Origin: CAZRGV01 sp964599655
GTDB taxonomy: Bacteria > Planctomycetota > Planctomycetia > Isosphaerales > Isosphaeraceae
Assembly: GCA_964599655.1 (NCBI GenBank)
Contig: CAZRGV010000058.1
Span: forward strand, 1-35,577
DNA: 35,577 nucleotides
Direction: 5' to 3'
Part shown: positions 7,074 to 14,803 of the stretch, piece by piece
How positions within the stretch are numbered: position 1 is the first letter of the stretch
How the letters are laid out: each line of letters begins with the position of its first letter
Translations under genes and position numbers: made by a program
Notes under the pieces: model-generated
What the model saw: only the letters and a program-made list of their open reading frames with translations
Told to the model about the DNA's origin: nothing
The model's database searches: none

Positions 7074-7382
7074 TCAACGACCCCGAATCGGGGTCACCGC
7101 GGCCTTCGCGTCAAGCGTCTCGTCGACGTTCCTCTCCATGTGGCCCGGTTCGAGATGGACGTAGTGGACCGGGCCAGGCACGCCTCGAAGCGGGGCCTGG
7201 ATCGACGCGACGCGGTAGGAACGGCCACACCACTGAACCTGCTGGCCGGAGCGCCAGGGGAAATCGTCGCCGGCTGGCTCGGGCGCGAGGCCGAGCAGGC
7301 AGACCTCGCGAACTGACGGCCTTGTTTTTCCGGGCCTTGCCCGACGACGAACCGCTCGGGCCCCGAGAACCAGGATCGCCAT
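7074..7382 (-). CDS. Small hypothetical protein upstream of the SWIM-protein gene
   Basis: 102 aa. The first 30 residues are basic; the rest looks like a compact beta domain, with WRSGQQVQWCGRSYRVASIQ, then PVHYVHLEPGH and a short charged tail. The YRVxxI segment and following valine-rich strand resemble the middle of the neighbouring SWIM protein, which may reflect a shared fold; this is an eye alignment only. A GGAGGG element lies about 8 bases before the ATG, supporting a real gene. No signal peptide. Function unknown; the adjacency to the SWIM gene (42 bases) suggests a joint role. Confidence 0.68.
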   Translation of the reverse strand: MAILVLGARAVRRRARPGKTRPSVREVCLLGLAPEPAGDDFPWRSGQQVQWCGRSYRVASIQAPLRGVPGPVHYVHLEPGHMERNVDETLDAKAAVTPIRGR

Positions 7383-7488
7383 TGTCGCCGCCCTCCGTGT
7401 GGTGCTTCTCTGTGTACGTGAAGCTTGCGTTCAGGAGTGTACTGAACGTCAGCAGAGAAGGCAAGAGGGGGCCTGGGGCGAATTTGGA

Positions 7489-7929
7489 TCAGTCGTCGGA
7501 CTGGTCGGGATGGAGTTCGCGTTCGATGCGGAAGCGCATCTGGTTGAGTTCGTCGCCGGAGTAGGGGTCGTGGGGCCAGGGCCAGTCGACGGCATCGTCG
7601 GAGAAGCGGGGGATGATGTGCCAGTGGACGTGGTCGATGGTCTGGCCGGCGGCGGCGCCGACGTTAACGATGACGTTCAGACCGTGGGCGCCGGTGGCCG
7701 CCTGGACGGCCCGGCAGAGTCTCGGAAGCAGGAGAGCGGCCTGCGAGGCGGTCTCGTCCGGCAATTCGGGCAGGTTGGGGTAATGGTCTTTGGGGACCAG
7801 CAAAAGATGGCCCTTGTTGACCGGGTTGATGTCGAGGAACGCGACGGCGTGGTCGGTCTCGAGCACGCGCGCCGAGGGGATCTCACCGCGGGCGATCTTG
7901 CAGAAGAGGCAATCGGGATTGTGTCTCAC
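7489..7929 (-). CDS. HIT family hydrolase
   Basis: 146 aa. A histidine-triad nucleotide hydrolase or transferase is indicated by the HVHWH motif (His100, His102, His104) preceded by the usual GLNVIVNVG...AGQTIDH strand. The N-terminal CLFCKIARGEIPSARVLE, with Cys7 and Cys10, resembles zinc-binding HIT proteins of the HINT type. Such enzymes cleave nucleoside phosphoramidates or dinucleoside polyphosphates in the cytoplasm; the exact substrate cannot be told. The start is GTG at 7929, with AGGATG upstream. It follows the rplQ terminator hairpin, so it is probably transcribed separately from the ribosomal operon. Confidence 0.93.
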   Translation of the reverse strand: MRHNPDCLFCKIARGEIPSARVLETDHAVAFLDINPVNKGHLLLVPKDHYPNLPELPDETASQAALLLPRLCRAVQAATGAHGLNVIVNVGAAAGQTIDHVHWHIIPRFSDDAVDWPWPHDPYSGDELNQMRFRIERELHPDQSDD

Positions 7930-8033
7930 GGCGGTTCATCCTGGGTTGGGTCGGCCGTGGAAAACGGGAGAGGAGACGAAGAGGGAGAGGAGCGAATCGA
8001 TGGTCCAAACCGAGCCGAAGGGAAACCAAACGA

Positions 8034-8099
8034 CCGAGGACGAAGGACCTCCGGCGCTGGAGGGACGTCCAGAACGGCCGGTGGGTCCTTCGTCCTCGG
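8034..8099 (-). terminator. Long hairpin ending the alpha operon (after rplQ)
   Basis: Arms 8034-8049 and 8084-8099 are perfect 16-bp complements around a 34-base centre that can pair further (CCGG/CCGG and CTGGA/TCCAG). It begins 11 bases after the rplQ stop. On the minus strand it is followed by TCGTTTGGTTTCCC, moderately T-rich but not a clean U tract. I take it as the transcript end or a 3'-stabilising hairpin. Confidence 0.6.
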
Positions 8100-8109
8100 G
8101 CGAGGCGTT

Positions 8110-8526
8110 TTACTTGGAAGCCGGGACGACGGCCGGGCGGGTCGGGGGCTTGGCCATTTCCTCGTGTTCCCCGAGGAGGGCGATGACGGCCATGGGGGAG
8201 GCGTCCCCCTGCCGGACCTTGGCCAGCTTGAAGATCCGGGTGTAGCCGCCGGGGCGGTTGGCGTAGCGAGGGCCGATCTCGTGATAGAGCTTGTAGCAGA
8301 CGTCCCGCTTGGTCAGGACGGCGAGGCTTCGCCGGAAGTTGTTCAGGTCGAAGCCCTTGCGGGCCAGGGTGATCTGCTTCTCGACGTACGCCTGGAGTTC
8401 CTTGGCCTTGGCCAGGGTGGTGGTGATCTTGCCGTGCTCGAGCAAGGAGGTGGCCAGGTTGCGGAGCATCATCCGCCGGTGCGAGGGGGAACGCTTGAAC
8501 TTCCGGCCGGCTTTCTGGTGACGCAT
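8110..8526 (-). CDS. rplQ: 50S ribosomal protein L17 (bL17)
   Basis: 138 aa, last gene of the alpha operon. L17 binds 23S rRNA near the exit-tunnel side of the large subunit. The N-terminus MRHQKAGRKFKRSPSHRRMM, then LRNLATSLLEHGKITTTLAKAKELQ, is the conserved family core; VIFKLAKVRQGDASPMAVIAL-like sequence follows, with a short helical C-terminal tail extending beyond the core. It lies 148 bases after rpoA, the usual neighbour. A long hairpin follows the stop. Confidence 0.97.
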   Translation of the reverse strand: MRHQKAGRKFKRSPSHRRMMLRNLATSLLEHGKITTTLAKAKELQAYVEKQITLARKGFDLNNFRRSLAVLTKRDVCYKLYHEIGPRYANRPGGYTRIFKLAKVRQGDASPMAVIALLGEHEEMAKPPTRPAVVPASK

Positions 8527-8674
8527 CGAAAAAGTCCCTTGTCATTGATCAAGTGTCACTTGCCCGTCGACTCAGCCAGATGCCGCCGTCGAGCCTTCGA
8601 TCGGCGTCGAAGTCGTCCTGACCGTTGACAAGCGACACATCGAGTCGGATCCTGCCCCGGTGGGGGGGAGAACG

Positions 8675-9661
8675 TCATTTCAAACCCTGGCCCAGGTCGA
8701 GGCCGATCTCGTGGAGCTTGGCCTTGACCTCACGGAGGGTGGTCTCGCCGAAGTTCCGGACCGTCAGGAGTTGATCCTCGGAGCGGCTGACGAGGTCGCG
8801 GACGGTGGTGATTCCCTCGCTCTCGAGGCAGTTGGTGGCCCGGACGGAGAGTTCCAGCTCGGCGAGGCTCATGTTGAGCTTGCGGTCGAGCTCGGCGTCG
8901 ACGGGGGATTCGCGATGGCCGTCGCCGCCGGTGCCATCGGCGGGGAGGCCGGGGCCGGGCTCGTAGTACTGGACGAACGGGTTGAGGTGTTTGCGGAGGA
9001 TTTTGGCGGCCTCGACGAGGGCCATTTCGGGGCCGAGGGTGCCGGTCGTCCAGATCCGGAGGATCAGCTTGTCGTAGTTGGTTCGCTGGCCGACGCGCGT
9101 GTTCTCGACCTTGTACTCGACGCGGACCACGGGGGAGAAGATCGCGTCGATGGGGATGGCGCCGACTTCGAGGTCGTCGGTGTGCCCCTCGGCGGCCGGA
9201 CGGTAGCCCCGGCCGTTCTCGACGGTCATCTCGACGTGGAAGGGCACGTCGTCGGTGAGGGTGCAGAGGATGTGGTCGGGGTTGATGACCTCGACACTCT
9301 CGTCGTGCAGGATGTCGGCGGCGGTGACCACGCCTCGCTTGTCGCGTTCGATGCGGATGGTCTTGGGCTGGTCGGAGTGGTTCTTGACGACCAGGCCCTT
9401 CATGTTCAAGACCAGGTCGGTGATGTCCTCGACCATACCGGGGATGGTTGAGAACTCGTGCTGGACGCCCTGGATCTTGATCGTGGTGACGGCGCTACCC
9501 TCCAGGCTCGACAGGAGGATTCGGCGCAGGCTGTTTCCGACGGTATGCCCGAAGCCGCGTTCGAACGGCTCGACGTGAAACTCGCCGTAGGAGTCGGTCA
9601 GCTTGTCTCGCTCGCAGACGACCCGGCTGGGGAGTTCCAGGCCACGCCAACGGATACGCAT
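8675..9661 (-). CDS. rpoA: DNA-directed RNA polymerase subunit alpha
   Basis: 328 aa, full length. The N-terminal domain (about 1-235) dimerises and nucleates assembly of beta and beta'; its signature FGHTVGNSLRRILLSSLEG lies near residues 37-55. A linker rich in Gly, Pro and Asp (about 235-255) leads to the C-terminal helix-hairpin-helix domain (LSVRATNCLESEGITTVRDLV...NFGETTLREVKAKL), which contacts UP elements and activators. The start ATG follows a 154-base spacer after rpsD. Gene order rpsD-rpoA-rplQ is the standard alpha operon. Confidence 0.98.
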   Translation of the reverse strand: MRIRWRGLELPSRVVCERDKLTDSYGEFHVEPFERGFGHTVGNSLRRILLSSLEGSAVTTIKIQGVQHEFSTIPGMVEDITDLVLNMKGLVVKNHSDQPKTIRIERDKRGVVTAADILHDESVEVINPDHILCTLTDDVPFHVEMTVENGRGYRPAAEGHTDDLEVGAIPIDAIFSPVVRVEYKVENTRVGQRTNYDKLILRIWTTGTLGPEMALVEAAKILRKHLNPFVQYYEPGPGLPADGTGGDGHRESPVDAELDRKLNMSLAELELSVRATNCLESEGITTVRDLVSRSEDQLLTVRNFGETTLREVKAKLHEIGLDLGQGLK

Positions 9662-9815
9662 CGTGTTGTGTCCTTGATTACCCGGTTACGTGCGACTGGT
9701 CTCTTGTCGTCCGATCCGAACCGATTCGCGACGAAGGGCGTCGATCACGGGGGGACCGCCGGCCCGTGAAGAGGCAACCAGGAGCAGACCATTCCGGACG
9801 AAGTTCATCCAACGT

Positions 9816-10445
9816 TTAGCGACTGAGCATTTCGACAATCAGTTGTGGCGTGACCGGCAGTGAGATGTCCTGAGGGCCGGGCAGGCGAGCGACGCGCGCC
9901 TCGGGCGGTTCGGTGCTGGTGCGGTCGAGCCAGTCGGGAACCGGGGGCATGCCCTCGGTCTGGAGGCTGGCGGCGGCCAGTTTGCGGGAGTGTTCGCGGT
10001 CCTTGACGGCGATGATGTCGCCGGGCCGAACCAGGTAGCTGACGATGTCGAGCTTGTGGCCGTTGACCGTGATATGGCCGTGGCCGATCAATTGCCGGGC
10101 CTGGGCGCGGCTGGTGGCGAAGCCGAGGCGGGTCACGACGTTGTCGAGCCGCCGCTCGAGCAGCGACATCAGGGCATCGCCGGTGTTGCCCGACTTGCGG
10201 GAGGCCATGTCGAAATACTTGCGGAACTGGCGTTCGAAGATGCCGTAGTACCGCTTGACCTTCTGCTTTTCACGGAGACGGATCGAGTATTCGCTGGCCT
10301 TGCCCCGGCGATACTGGTGCATGCCGGGCACCCCTTCGCGGCGCTCGACGGCGCACTTGGGGGTGTCGCATCGCGTCCCCTTCAAGAACAGCTTGAGGCC
10401 TTCCCGACGGCAGAGTCGGCAGACCGGTCCAGTGTGGCGTCCCAT
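9816..10445 (-). CDS. rpsD: 30S ribosomal protein S4 (uS4)
   Basis: 209 aa. S4 is a primary 16S rRNA binder that starts assembly of the 30S body. The N-terminus MGRHTGPVCRLCRREGLKLF carries a four-cysteine zinc site (Cys9, Cys12, Cys26, Cys31), the zinc-binding form. The S4 RNA-binding domain follows (LDNVVTRLGFATSRAQARQLIGHGHI, then VNGHKLDIVSYLVRPGD). The start at 10445 is set by this N-terminus; the 50-codon in-frame extension upstream is not protein-like. In other bacteria S4 represses its own operon by binding mRNA; whether that happens here is unknown. Confidence 0.97.
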   Translation of the reverse strand: MGRHTGPVCRLCRREGLKLFLKGTRCDTPKCAVERREGVPGMHQYRRGKASEYSIRLREKQKVKRYYGIFERQFRKYFDMASRKSGNTGDALMSLLERRLDNVVTRLGFATSRAQARQLIGHGHITVNGHKLDIVSYLVRPGDIIAVKDREHSRKLAAASLQTEGMPPVPDWLDRTSTEPPEARVARLPGPQDISLPVTPQLIVEMLSR

Positions 10446-10591
10446 GATTTTTGCGTCGTCCCTCGCGCGAGTATCGTATCGAATCGGAGTCGTGTGCGGT
10501 GGGGATGGCCCGGAGGCGTCCGTGGGTTCTGTTCTGGAGTTCGCGTTCGAGCGAGCGGCGAAGCGCCCGGCTCGGGGGAATCCGACGCGGT

Positions 10592-10972
10592 TCAAACGCG
10601 TCGTTTCTTGGGCGGACGGCAGCCGTTATGGGGCAAGGGGGTGACGTCCTCGATGGCCTTGATGGCCAGGCCGGAGGCTTGCAGGGCCGTGATCGCGCTT
10701 TCGCGGCCCGATCCGGGGCCCTTGACCTTGACCTCGACTTCCTTGACGCCGAACTTCGTGGCCGTGGCGGCGGCCGTTTCGGCGGCCCGCTGGGCGGCGA
10801 AGGGCGTGCTCTTGCGGCTTCCCTTGAATCCGACCGTGCCGCTGGACGCCCAGCAGAGGGCGTCACCGTTCGGGTCGGTGATCGTGACGGTCGTGTTGTT
10901 GAACGTCGCCTTGATGTGCACGACGGCCCGGCTGACGTTGCGACGCGTCTTCCGCTTCTTAGCCTTGGCCAC
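10592..10972 (-). CDS. rpsK: 30S ribosomal protein S11 (uS11)
   Basis: 126 aa. S11 sits on the 30S platform beside the mRNA exit. Diagnostic segments are AVVHIKATFNNTTVTITDPNG, CWASSGTVGFKGSRKSTPFAAQ, and the end GSGRESAITALQASGL...VTPLPHNGCRPPKKRRV. The start is the GTG at 10972, giving the expected VAKAKKRKTRRNV beginning, with AGGAG 11 bases upstream; the longer open frame to 11176 covers the spacer hairpin and is not protein. The spacer to rpsM is 256 bases and contains an 11-bp stem. Confidence 0.96.
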   Translation of the reverse strand: MAKAKKRKTRRNVSRAVVHIKATFNNTTVTITDPNGDALCWASSGTVGFKGSRKSTPFAAQRAAETAAATATKFGVKEVEVKVKGPGSGRESAITALQASGLAIKAIEDVTPLPHNGCRPPKKRRV

Positions 10973-11072
10973 GGGTCGGCTGCTCCTGAGAGATTTCGAA
11001 AACGAATGTGGGTCGAGGTCGAGGTTGAAGGTTCGCCGCGGTCTTGAACCACCCGGCCGACTGACGACGGCA

Positions 11073-11099
11073 ACGACCGGTCCCGCGAGGACCGGTCGT
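11073..11099 (-). promoter_or_regulatory. 11-bp perfect hairpin in the rpsM-rpsK spacer
   Basis: ACGACCGGTCC (11073-11083) pairs with 11089-11099 around a 5-nt loop. It lies in a 256-base spacer between rpsM and rpsK, about 100 bases before the rpsK start. There is no U tract, so simple termination is unlikely; processing, pausing or ribosomal-protein feedback are possibilities. Confidence 0.5.
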
Positions 11100-11228
11100 C
11101 GAAGGGGTGGAGTCCTGGTCTTTCTTGCGGGGCAGGTCGTCCGGCGGTGGGTCGAAGGTCCACCGGGTTTGGCCAAGGGGCCTCGGAACCGATTCCGCCG
11201 GGTTGAGGCCGGGACGGCCAGGGCCGGC

Positions 11229-11609
11229 TTACTTGTCCTTAACGCCCTTCTTGCCGGCGACCGTCTTTCGGGGGCCCTTGCGGGACCGGGCGTTGGTCCG
11301 GGTGCGCTGGCCGCGAACAGGCAAGCCCTTGCGGTGCCGCAGGCCGCGGTAGCAGTTGATTTCTTTCAACCGCGCGATGTGCTGCTGGACCTGTCGGCGG
11401 AGCTGACCTTCGACCACGTATTCGTTGTCGAGCAGGTTTGCCAGCTTGGCCAGTTCGTCTTCGGTCAGGTCGCGGGCCCGTTTGTCGGGATCGACGGCGG
11501 CCCGGTCGCAGAGCTGCTGGGAAAGGTGTGGACCAATCCCGTAGATATAGCGCAGCGAGATGACCGTTCTTTTGTCGTTGGGGATGTCCACACCCAGAAT
11601 ACGAGGCAT
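11229..11609 (-). CDS. rpsM: 30S ribosomal protein S13 (uS13)
   Basis: 126 aa. S13 lies in the 30S head and forms intersubunit bridges with 23S rRNA and L5. The start MPRILGVDIPNDKRTVISLRYIYGIG and the basic end RHRKGLPVRGQRTRTNARSRKGP are the family hallmarks; the C-terminal lysine-rich tail reaches the decoding centre. It starts 49 bases downstream of rpmJ and is followed by a long spacer before rpsK. Confidence 0.97.
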   Translation of the reverse strand: MPRILGVDIPNDKRTVISLRYIYGIGPHLSQQLCDRAAVDPDKRARDLTEDELAKLANLLDNEYVVEGQLRRQVQQHIARLKEINCYRGLRHRKGLPVRGQRTRTNARSRKGPRKTVAGKKGVKDK

Positions 11610-11658
11610 CCGTCCCGGTCTCCGTGGGGCAAGGCCGGCAAGTGGCGAGCCGATCGGC

Positions 11659-11775
11659 TCAGCCTTGCCGCTGCTTGTGCTTGGGGTTGGTCGAGCAAAT
11701 GACGTAGACCTTGCGCCGGCGGCGCACGATCTTGCAATTCTCGCAGATACGCTTCACGCTGGATCGGACCTTCAT
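11659..11775 (-). CDS. rpmJ: 50S ribosomal protein L36 (bL36)
   Basis: 38 aa, typical of the family. Translating the minus strand from the ATG at 11775 gives MKVRSSVKRICENCKIVRRR and then a segment ending in KHKQRQG before TGA. Cys11, Cys14, Cys27 and His33 form the usual zinc knuckle, so this is the zinc-dependent form. L36 binds 23S rRNA near the base of the L7/L12 stalk. It is the first gene after the internal promoter at 11903-11931; infA, which usually precedes it, is missing, and the 187-base gap to map is too small for infA. Confidence 0.95.
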   Translation of the reverse strand: MKVRSSVKRICENCKIVRRRRKVYVICSTNPKHKQRQG

Positions 11776-11902
11776 CGCACTCGCTCGCTTTCCCTTTCTT
11801 CGGCGCGTCCTCGCGGGCCGCGACGGCGGCGCTCGGGCCCGGTCAAATCAACGGTCCATACGGATGAGCCACAGCCGGTGTGGGCGGGGCCGAATTCCGA
11901 CC

Positions 11903-11931
11903 ATGATAGCGAGGGGGTCGGTTGAGTTCAA
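11903..11931 (-). promoter_or_regulatory. Sigma70-type promoter before rpmJ (alpha operon)
   Basis: On the minus strand TTGAAC (11926-11931) and TATCAT (11903-11908) are exactly 17 bases apart. Transcription would start near 11896, giving a leader of about 120 nt before rpmJ. It lies in the only gap between map and rpmJ and would let the rpmJ-rpsM-rpsK-rpsD-rpoA-rplQ group be expressed apart from the upstream operon. Confidence 0.6.
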
Positions 11932-11962
11932 GGCCCGAGCGTCCACCGGGATACGTTTTTTC

Positions 11963-12772
11963 TCAATCCTCCAGGTTGGTCAGGAGGCGAGGGCCGTCTG
12001 GGGTCATGGCGACGGTGTGTTCGAAGTGGGCGCTGGGGCGTCGGTCCTTGGTTTCGATGGTCCAGTCGTCGTTGAGGGTCCGGACGTCCTTGGTGCCCAT
12101 GGCGACCATCGGTTCGACGGCCAGGACCAGACCGGGCTCCAGGACGATGTCGTTCTTGCGCAGCGCCTTGCTGACGAAGTTGGGGACCTGGGGTTCCTCG
12201 TGCATCTCCTGGCCGATGCCATGGCCGACGAACTTCTCGATGACGTGGAAGCCCTGGCTCTTGACGTAACGTTCCATGAGCGAGGCGACTTCCGACCAGT
12301 AACGGCACCGAGCCATGGCGCGGACGGCCAGGTCGAGCGTTTCCTTGGTCACGTCGAGCAGCTTCTGAACCTCGGGGGCGATCGTCCCGATGGGCAGGGT
12401 GACGGCCGCGTCGCCGCACCAGCCGTTGAGCTTGCAGCCGGTGTCGATCGAGACGATGTCGCCTTCTCGCAGGGGTCGGCGGCTGGGCACGCCGTGAACG
12501 ACTTGCTCGTTGGGGCTGGCGCAGATGACGGCCGGGAACGGGGCTTTCCCCCGGGTGGGGTTGGGGTAGTTCAGGAACAAGGGGGTGGCCCCATGCGCCC
12601 GAAAGACCTCTGCCACGGCGTCGTTCAGGTCCGCGGTCGACACACCAGGCGCGGCGAGCTGGCGGACGCGGTCCAGGGCCTGGGCCACGACGCGCCCCGC
12701 ATCCCGCATCAGGCCGATTTCGCGGGGGCTTTTCAGCTTGATCACTCGGCGGGTCTCGTGGGGTCGCAACAT
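11963..12772 (-). CDS. map: Type I methionine aminopeptidase
   Basis: 269 aa. It removes the initiator methionine from nascent proteins. All metal ligands and the key histidines are present: His93 (VVHGVP), Asp110 (SIDTG), Asp121 (CGDAAVT), His184 (GHGIGQ), Glu220 (AVEPM) and Glu251 (FEHTV). The N-terminal 12 residues, with a MLRPHETRR start, extend slightly before the usual IKLKSPREI. Its ATG overlaps the secY stop by one base (TAATG), so the two are translationally coupled. This is the standard spc-operon place of map; adk is not present between secY and map. Confidence 0.98.
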   Translation of the reverse strand: MLRPHETRRVIKLKSPREIGLMRDAGRVVAQALDRVRQLAAPGVSTADLNDAVAEVFRAHGATPLFLNYPNPTRGKAPFPAVICASPNEQVVHGVPSRRPLREGDIVSIDTGCKLNGWCGDAAVTLPIGTIAPEVQKLLDVTKETLDLAVRAMARCRYWSEVASLMERYVKSQGFHVIEKFVGHGIGQEMHEEPQVPNFVSKALRKNDIVLEPGLVLAVEPMVAMGTKDVRTLNDDWTIETKDRRPSAHFEHTVAMTPDGPRLLTNLED

Positions 12773-14148
12773 TAGCGCTTACTCATCAATCCAGTATAAT
12801 TCCGCATGATCAGATGGCTGTCGATCTTCTGCACCAGATCGAGACAGACGCTGATGACGATCAGCAGGCCGGTACCCCCCAGGAACGACGCGATCGTGAA
12901 GTCGACCTGGAACTGGTTCTGAACCAGGGTCGGGATGACCGCGACGATGCTGAGGAAGGCCGCTCCGACGTAGGTGATCCGCAGCATCACCTTTTCGAGG
13001 TAGTCGGCGGTGCGGCGCCCGGGGCGATAGCCGGGGATGAAGCTGCCGTAATCCTTGAGGTTGTCGGCCATGTCCTTGGGGTTGAACGTGATGGCCGTCC
13101 AGAAGTAGCAGAAGAAATAGATCAGGATGATGTAAAAAAGGTTGTAGACATAACCATGGTAGCGGAAGGCGTCGGCCCCTTCGCGGAAGATCCAGCCGAA
13201 GAACCGGGCGATCGGCCCGGCTCCTTCGGTGCGCCAGGTGGCGGTGGCCGTCTCGAGCCCGTTCAGCAGCAGGGCGGGGAACATGAGCAGGCTGGAGGCG
13301 AAGATGATCGGCATGACGCCGGCCTGGTTGACCTTCAGGGGCAGGTACTGGCGGTTGCCGCCGTAGACCCGACGCCCACGGACGTGCTTGGCCGACTGGG
13401 TAGGAATCCGCCGTTGGCTTTCGGTCATGGCGATCACGCCGACGACCACCGCCACGAACAGGCCGAGCAGTAGGATCAGGCTGACCAGGCCGAGGCGGCC
13501 GGCCTCGCCGGTGAGCCTTGGGGTGGCGTTGGAGAGCAGCGCGATGATCGCGCCTGGGGCCCGGGCCAGGATGCCCGCCATGATCAGGATGCTGATCCCG
13601 TTGCCGATGCCGTACTCGTCGATCTGCTCGCCGATCCACATCAGGAAGATCGTGCCCGCCGACATGACGCAGACGCAGACGAAGCCGTGCCAGAACGTGC
13701 GGTATTCCAGCGGCACCACCTGCATGCTGTTCATCATGTAGCCGACCCACATTGCGCTTTGGCCGACGCAGAGGAGCACGGTGGCGTAGCGGGTATATTC
13801 GTTGATCTTCTTGCGCCCGCTTTCGCCTTCCTTCATCATGGCTTCCAGCGACGGCACGACGCTGGCCAGGAGTTGGAAGATGATGGACGCCGAGATATAC
13901 GGCATGATACCCAGGCCGAAGATCGTGCTCATGCCGATCTGGGTCCCGCCGAACATGGCGACGGTGCCGAAGATCCGGCCGGCGCCGGTCTTGCTCATGC
14001 CCTCGATCCACGCCTGGAGCTTCGACTGGTCGACGATCGGCAGCGGGATGTAGAAGCCGATCCGGTAGATGGCCAGGAACATGGCCGTCATCAGGATCTT
14101 GCGCTGCAGCTCGGGGACCTTGAAGAGGATCGTGAACAGCTTTTGCAC
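12772..14148 (-). CDS. secY: Preprotein translocase subunit SecY
   Basis: 458 aa. SecY is the pore of the Sec translocon in the inner membrane. About ten hydrophobic segments can be traced, from ILMTAMFLAIYRIGFYIPLPIV near the N-terminus to GTGLLIVISVCLDLVQKID near the end. Family markers include GIMPYISASIIFQLL, GIGNGISILIMAGILA, the cytoplasmic loop RRIPTQSAKHVRGRRVYGG, and QAGVMPIIFASSLLMFP. The start is GTG at 14148, with AGGAGA upstream. It overlaps map by one base and follows rplO by 61 bases. Confidence 0.98.
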   Translation of the reverse strand: MQKLFTILFKVPELQRKILMTAMFLAIYRIGFYIPLPIVDQSKLQAWIEGMSKTGAGRIFGTVAMFGGTQIGMSTIFGLGIMPYISASIIFQLLASVVPSLEAMMKEGESGRKKINEYTRYATVLLCVGQSAMWVGYMMNSMQVVPLEYRTFWHGFVCVCVMSAGTIFLMWIGEQIDEYGIGNGISILIMAGILARAPGAIIALLSNATPRLTGEAGRLGLVSLILLLGLFVAVVVGVIAMTESQRRIPTQSAKHVRGRRVYGGNRQYLPLKVNQAGVMPIIFASSLLMFPALLLNGLETATATWRTEGAGPIARFFGWIFREGADAFRYHGYVYNLFYIILIYFFCYFWTAITFNPKDMADNLKDYGSFIPGYRPGRRTADYLEKVMLRITYVGAAFLSIVAVIPTLVQNQFQVDFTIASFLGGTGLLIVISVCLDLVQKIDSHLIMRNYTGLMSKR

Positions 14149-14209
14149 GGCGGGCGATCTCCTGGGCCGGCCCTGGGCGGGGCCGCGACATCAATCAAAA
14201 GGGTCCGGT

Positions 14210-14802
14210 TCAGGCCCCGGGCTGGGAGGACGACGCGGCTCTCAGAGACTTGGAGCGCTTGCCGCGGACCTTGGCCCGCTTGGAGCGTTCTTGTTCTTCG
14301 GGCGACTTCTCGCGCGCGGTCCGTTGGGGCGGCTCGACGACGATGGCCTTGCCGCCGGCCGCGGCGATCTTTTCGGCGGCCGAGGCGGTGAACTTGACGG
14401 CGTGGACGGTCAGCGCCTTGGTCAAGGCGCCGTCACCGAGGATCTTCAGGCCGTCGTCGTGCCGGCCCTTGACCAACCCGGCGGCCCGAAGCGCGGCCTC
14501 GTCCACGGTGGCCCCGGACTCGAAGTGGGCTTCGAGCGACTCGACGTTGAGCGTGGCGTAGTTCTTGCGGAAGGCGCCGTTGTTGAAGCCCCGCTTCGGG
14601 ACGCGGCGGATGATGGGCATCTGACCGCCTTCCATCAGGGGGTTCTGTTTGAAGCCCTGACGGGACGAGTGCCCCTTGTGCCCCTTGGTCGAGGTCTTGN
14701 NNNNNNNNNNNNNNNNNTGCCGTGGCCCGAGCCGATCCCGCGACCGACCCGCTTGGGCCGCTTCCGCTTCTGGACTCCGGTATGGACGTCGTGCAGTTGC
14801 AT
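14210..14802 (-). CDS. rplO: 50S ribosomal protein L15 (uL15), interrupted by an N run
   Basis: L15 binds 23S rRNA and is a late assembly protein. The N-terminal part reads MQLHDVHTGVQKRKRPKRVG, then RGIGSGHG; after an 18-base N run (14700-14717) the frame shifts and continues KTSTKGHKGHSSRQGFKQNP, QMPIIRRVPKRGFNN and on to a basic C-terminus. In the family GHG is directly followed by KT, so the N run looks artificial. If it is removed and the two bases CA shared by both edges are merged, the gene is 573 bases, in frame, 190 aa. The start is one base after the rpsE stop. The usual rpmD (L30) gene between rpsE and rplO is absent. Confidence 0.93.
14700..14717. other. Assembly gap (18 N) inside rplO
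   Basis: The N run separates two parts of rplO that are out of frame with one another. The flanking protein segments are contiguous in the family, and the flanks share CA, so the true gap is probably minus two bases (an overlap that was not merged). Confidence 0.75.
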
Positions 14803-14803
14803 G

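Noticed and set aside
9990..11702. 570-aa plus-strand frame across rpsD, rpsK and rpsM
   Set aside because: Shadow of minus-strand ribosomal genes in GC-rich DNA; no domain resemblance.
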